From positions 124,001 through 188,000 of the forward strand of contig NZ_JASHIE010000001.1 in the NCBI RefSeq assembly GCF_030056655.1: a DNA stretch of 64,000 nt. Direction: 5' to 3'. Source of the stretch: Flectobacillus rivi (lineage in GTDB: Bacteria; Bacteroidota; Bacteroidia; Cytophagales; Spirosomataceae). The notes beneath the pieces are model-generated. The model saw only the letters and a list, made by a program, of their open reading frames with translations, had not been told where the DNA came from and did not search any database. Shown piece by piece: positions 62,726 through 64,000 of the stretch; the first letter of the stretch is position 1; each line of letters opens with the position of its first letter. A program made the position numbers and the translations under genes.

Positions 62726-64000
62726 ATGATTTTGATAGATATTTTTTCTTACCTCGGACGAATGCACCCATTGGTAGTGCATTTGCCGATTGGTTTTTTG
62801 GTACTCGCTGCTATTTTCGACCTTTTAACATATAAGTCTAAATATGCTTTTCTGAAACCTGCTGTTCCACTCACTTTGCTTTTGGGAGGTATATCAGCTA
62901 CAATCGCTTGTGTAATGGGATGGCTCTTATCACAAACTGGTGATTATGACTATCTAACATTACGAAATCACAAATATACAGGTATTAGTGTGGCGGTAGT
63001 TTCCTTTATCTTTTATGGGTTAAAAAGCCTATTTGCTCAACGCATTTTTAAGCTTTCAGATAAAGCTTTTTCAGGTCTATTATTGGCACAAATGTGCCTA
63101 TTGAGCTATTCAGGGCATCAAGGCGGAAACCTCACGCATGGGACTGATTATTTGATTTTAGAGCAATTGACTACTACTCAAAAGGTAAAACCTAGTAGTT
63201 TAAAAGAGGCTAAAGTATTTGAAGATTTGGTTTTACCAGTTTTAGAAAACAAATGCCAACAATGCCATCAACATGGCAAAAAGAAAGGCGATTTATTGCT
63301 CATAAGTTATCAAGATTTATTGAAAGGTGGCAAAAATGGTCCTTCTATCGTGCTAGGTTCTTCGGCGAAAAGTGAGCTATTCAGACGAGTAACCTTGCCT
63401 TCTGAGCATAAGGAATTTATGCCTACCGACGGCAAACCAGCCTTAACGCCCGACGAAATTGCTTTATTGAAATGGTGGCTCGACGAAGGCAAAGGAGCAG
63501 AAAACTTGAGCTTTATGGCAGTGCCTAATCATGAGAAAATGACCGCAATGGCATCTGGGATATTGGGTATTGCAGGAGCTATTTTACCACAAGACAATAC
63601 CCAAATACAAACTTTTGTCAATCCTGATATTCCAAAGAAGGTAGATGAAAAAGCTGTTCAAAACGCCATTAATGGAGGTTTTAATATCCGCTTCATGAAT
63701 CATACCCCAGTGATGTTGGATGTAAGTTTTATCAATAAAAAAGAAACGCCCAACTTGGCATTACTCGCTCCTATTGCCAAAAATATTGTTTGGTTAAATC
63801 TCAATCAATTGAATCTTTCTAACAAAGTCGGGTCGAGTATTGCCTTGATGTCAAACCTTGAAAAATTGCGTTTAGAAAAAAATAATATTAGCGATGGCAT
63901 TGCCTCTGATTTGACTGGACTACAACACTTAAACTCCCTCAATCTCAACGAAACACAGGTAAGTAATCTGACAGTCAATGAATTGAAAAAGTTGAAATCT
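62726..64000 (+). CDS. Membrane DUF2231-PSCyt1-LRR cytochrome protein, 3' end cut by window edge
   Basis: The ATG at 62726 lies 5 bp after the propeller gene stop codon. The protein begins with a DUF2231 membrane domain of four helices (GRMHPLVVHLPIGFLVLAA; then LSYSGHQGGNLTHG). A planctomycete-type cytochrome c motif CQQCH follows at Cys177, Cys180 and His181, with MPTDGKPALTPDEIALLKWWL, which is typical of the PSCyt1 domain. The C-terminal part has leucine-rich repeats (NLEKLRLEKNNISD, LQHLNSLNLNET). The end lies outside the window. It probably anchors the cluster's electron transfer in the inner membrane. Confidence 0.88.
   Translation, partial: MILIDIFSYLGRMHPLVVHLPIGFLVLAAIFDLLTYKSKYAFLKPAVPLTLLLGGISATIACVMGWLLSQTGDYDYLTLRNHKYTGISVAVVSFIFYGLKSLFAQRIFKLSDKAFSGLLLAQMCLLSYSGHQGGNLTHGTDYLILEQLTTTQKVKPSSLKEAKVFEDLVLPVLENKCQQCHQHGKKKGDLLLISYQDLLKGGKNGPSIVLGSSAKSELFRRVTLPSEHKEFMPTDGKPALTPDEIALLKWWLDEGKGAENLSFMAVPNHEKMTAMASGILGIAGAILPQDNTQIQTFVNPDIPKKVDEKAVQNAINGGFNIRFMNHTPVMLDVSFINKKETPNLALLAPIAKNIVWLNLNQLNLSNKVGSSIALMSNLEKLRLEKNNISDGIASDLTGLQHLNSLNLNETQVSNLTVNELKKLKS

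Noticed and set aside
1..64000. tRNA or rRNA genes
   Set aside because: No T-loop GTTCGAATC-type signature in a cloverleaf context or rRNA segment was recognised in the intergenic DNA.

Overview
The window reads as a chromosomal segment of a Bacteroidota bacterium, most likely order Cytophagales. The Spirosomataceae/Flectobacillus/Emticicia neighbourhood is an inference from gene content, not from a search. The evidence is the low GC content, a SusC/SusD pair, TonB-linked beta-barrels with N-terminal carboxypeptidase-like domains, a TamL-type Omp85 lipoprotein, a DUF3098 gene beside ftsX, and TAnnTTTG-like promoter motifs. I found no rRNA, tRNA, CRISPR array, prophage or insertion sequence.

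Layout. 1-11.5 kb: a GH31 alpha-glycosidase cut by the window edge, a histidine kinase and response regulator transcribed divergently 28 bp apart, a large outer-membrane barrel, a small zinc-ribbon membrane protein, an MFS transporter, and a GH13 gene that has lost its catalytic centre. 11.8-19.2 kb: a short-chain dehydrogenase, then a one-strand phenylalanine/tyrosine catabolic array (hmgA, phhA-hppD, a MarR regulator, fahA, flavin reductase). 19.5-22.9 kb: a PhoX-like lipoprotein and a di-haem peroxidase with an extra helical N-terminal domain. 23-26.1 kb: a full-length lantibiotic dehydratase (LanB) with no visible precursor, cyclase or exporter. 26.4-33 kb: SusD, SusC and a Gfo/Idh/MocA oxidoreductase. 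33.3-41.1 kb: housekeeping genes (YdeI-like, ribF, truB, uppP, DUF3098, ftsX, bifunctional nuclease, etfA, etfB).

41.3-51.6 kb: a TPR protein, two exported proteins of unknown function, an HI0933-type flavoprotein, an anchored DNA/RNA nuclease, an aldo/keto reductase, a SPOUT RNA methyltransferase, a TamL-like Omp85 protein and a small PH-like membrane protein. 52.1-56.2 kb: a tandem VirJ/AcvB hydrolase followed by a full-length MprF, which together look like a synthesis/hydrolysis module for aminoacyl-phosphatidylglycerol. 56.7-64 kb: a run of four genes of the type common in Planctomycetes (PSCyt1-DUF1549-LamG-DUF1553, DUF1501, a beta-propeller, DUF2231-cytochrome-LRR). All four products are exported or membrane-bound, and two carry haem motifs.

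Intergenic DNA is rich in short repeats. One family carries a strong hairpin terminator, and all three copies lie between the 3' ends of convergent genes. A second family is a long imperfect inverted repeat built from GATTTCGGATTT-like words, with at least five copies. A perfect 30-bp palindrome lies 15 bp upstream of hmgA, and its core resembles a site in the MarR gene's own promoter region, suggesting a local regulon for tyrosine breakdown.
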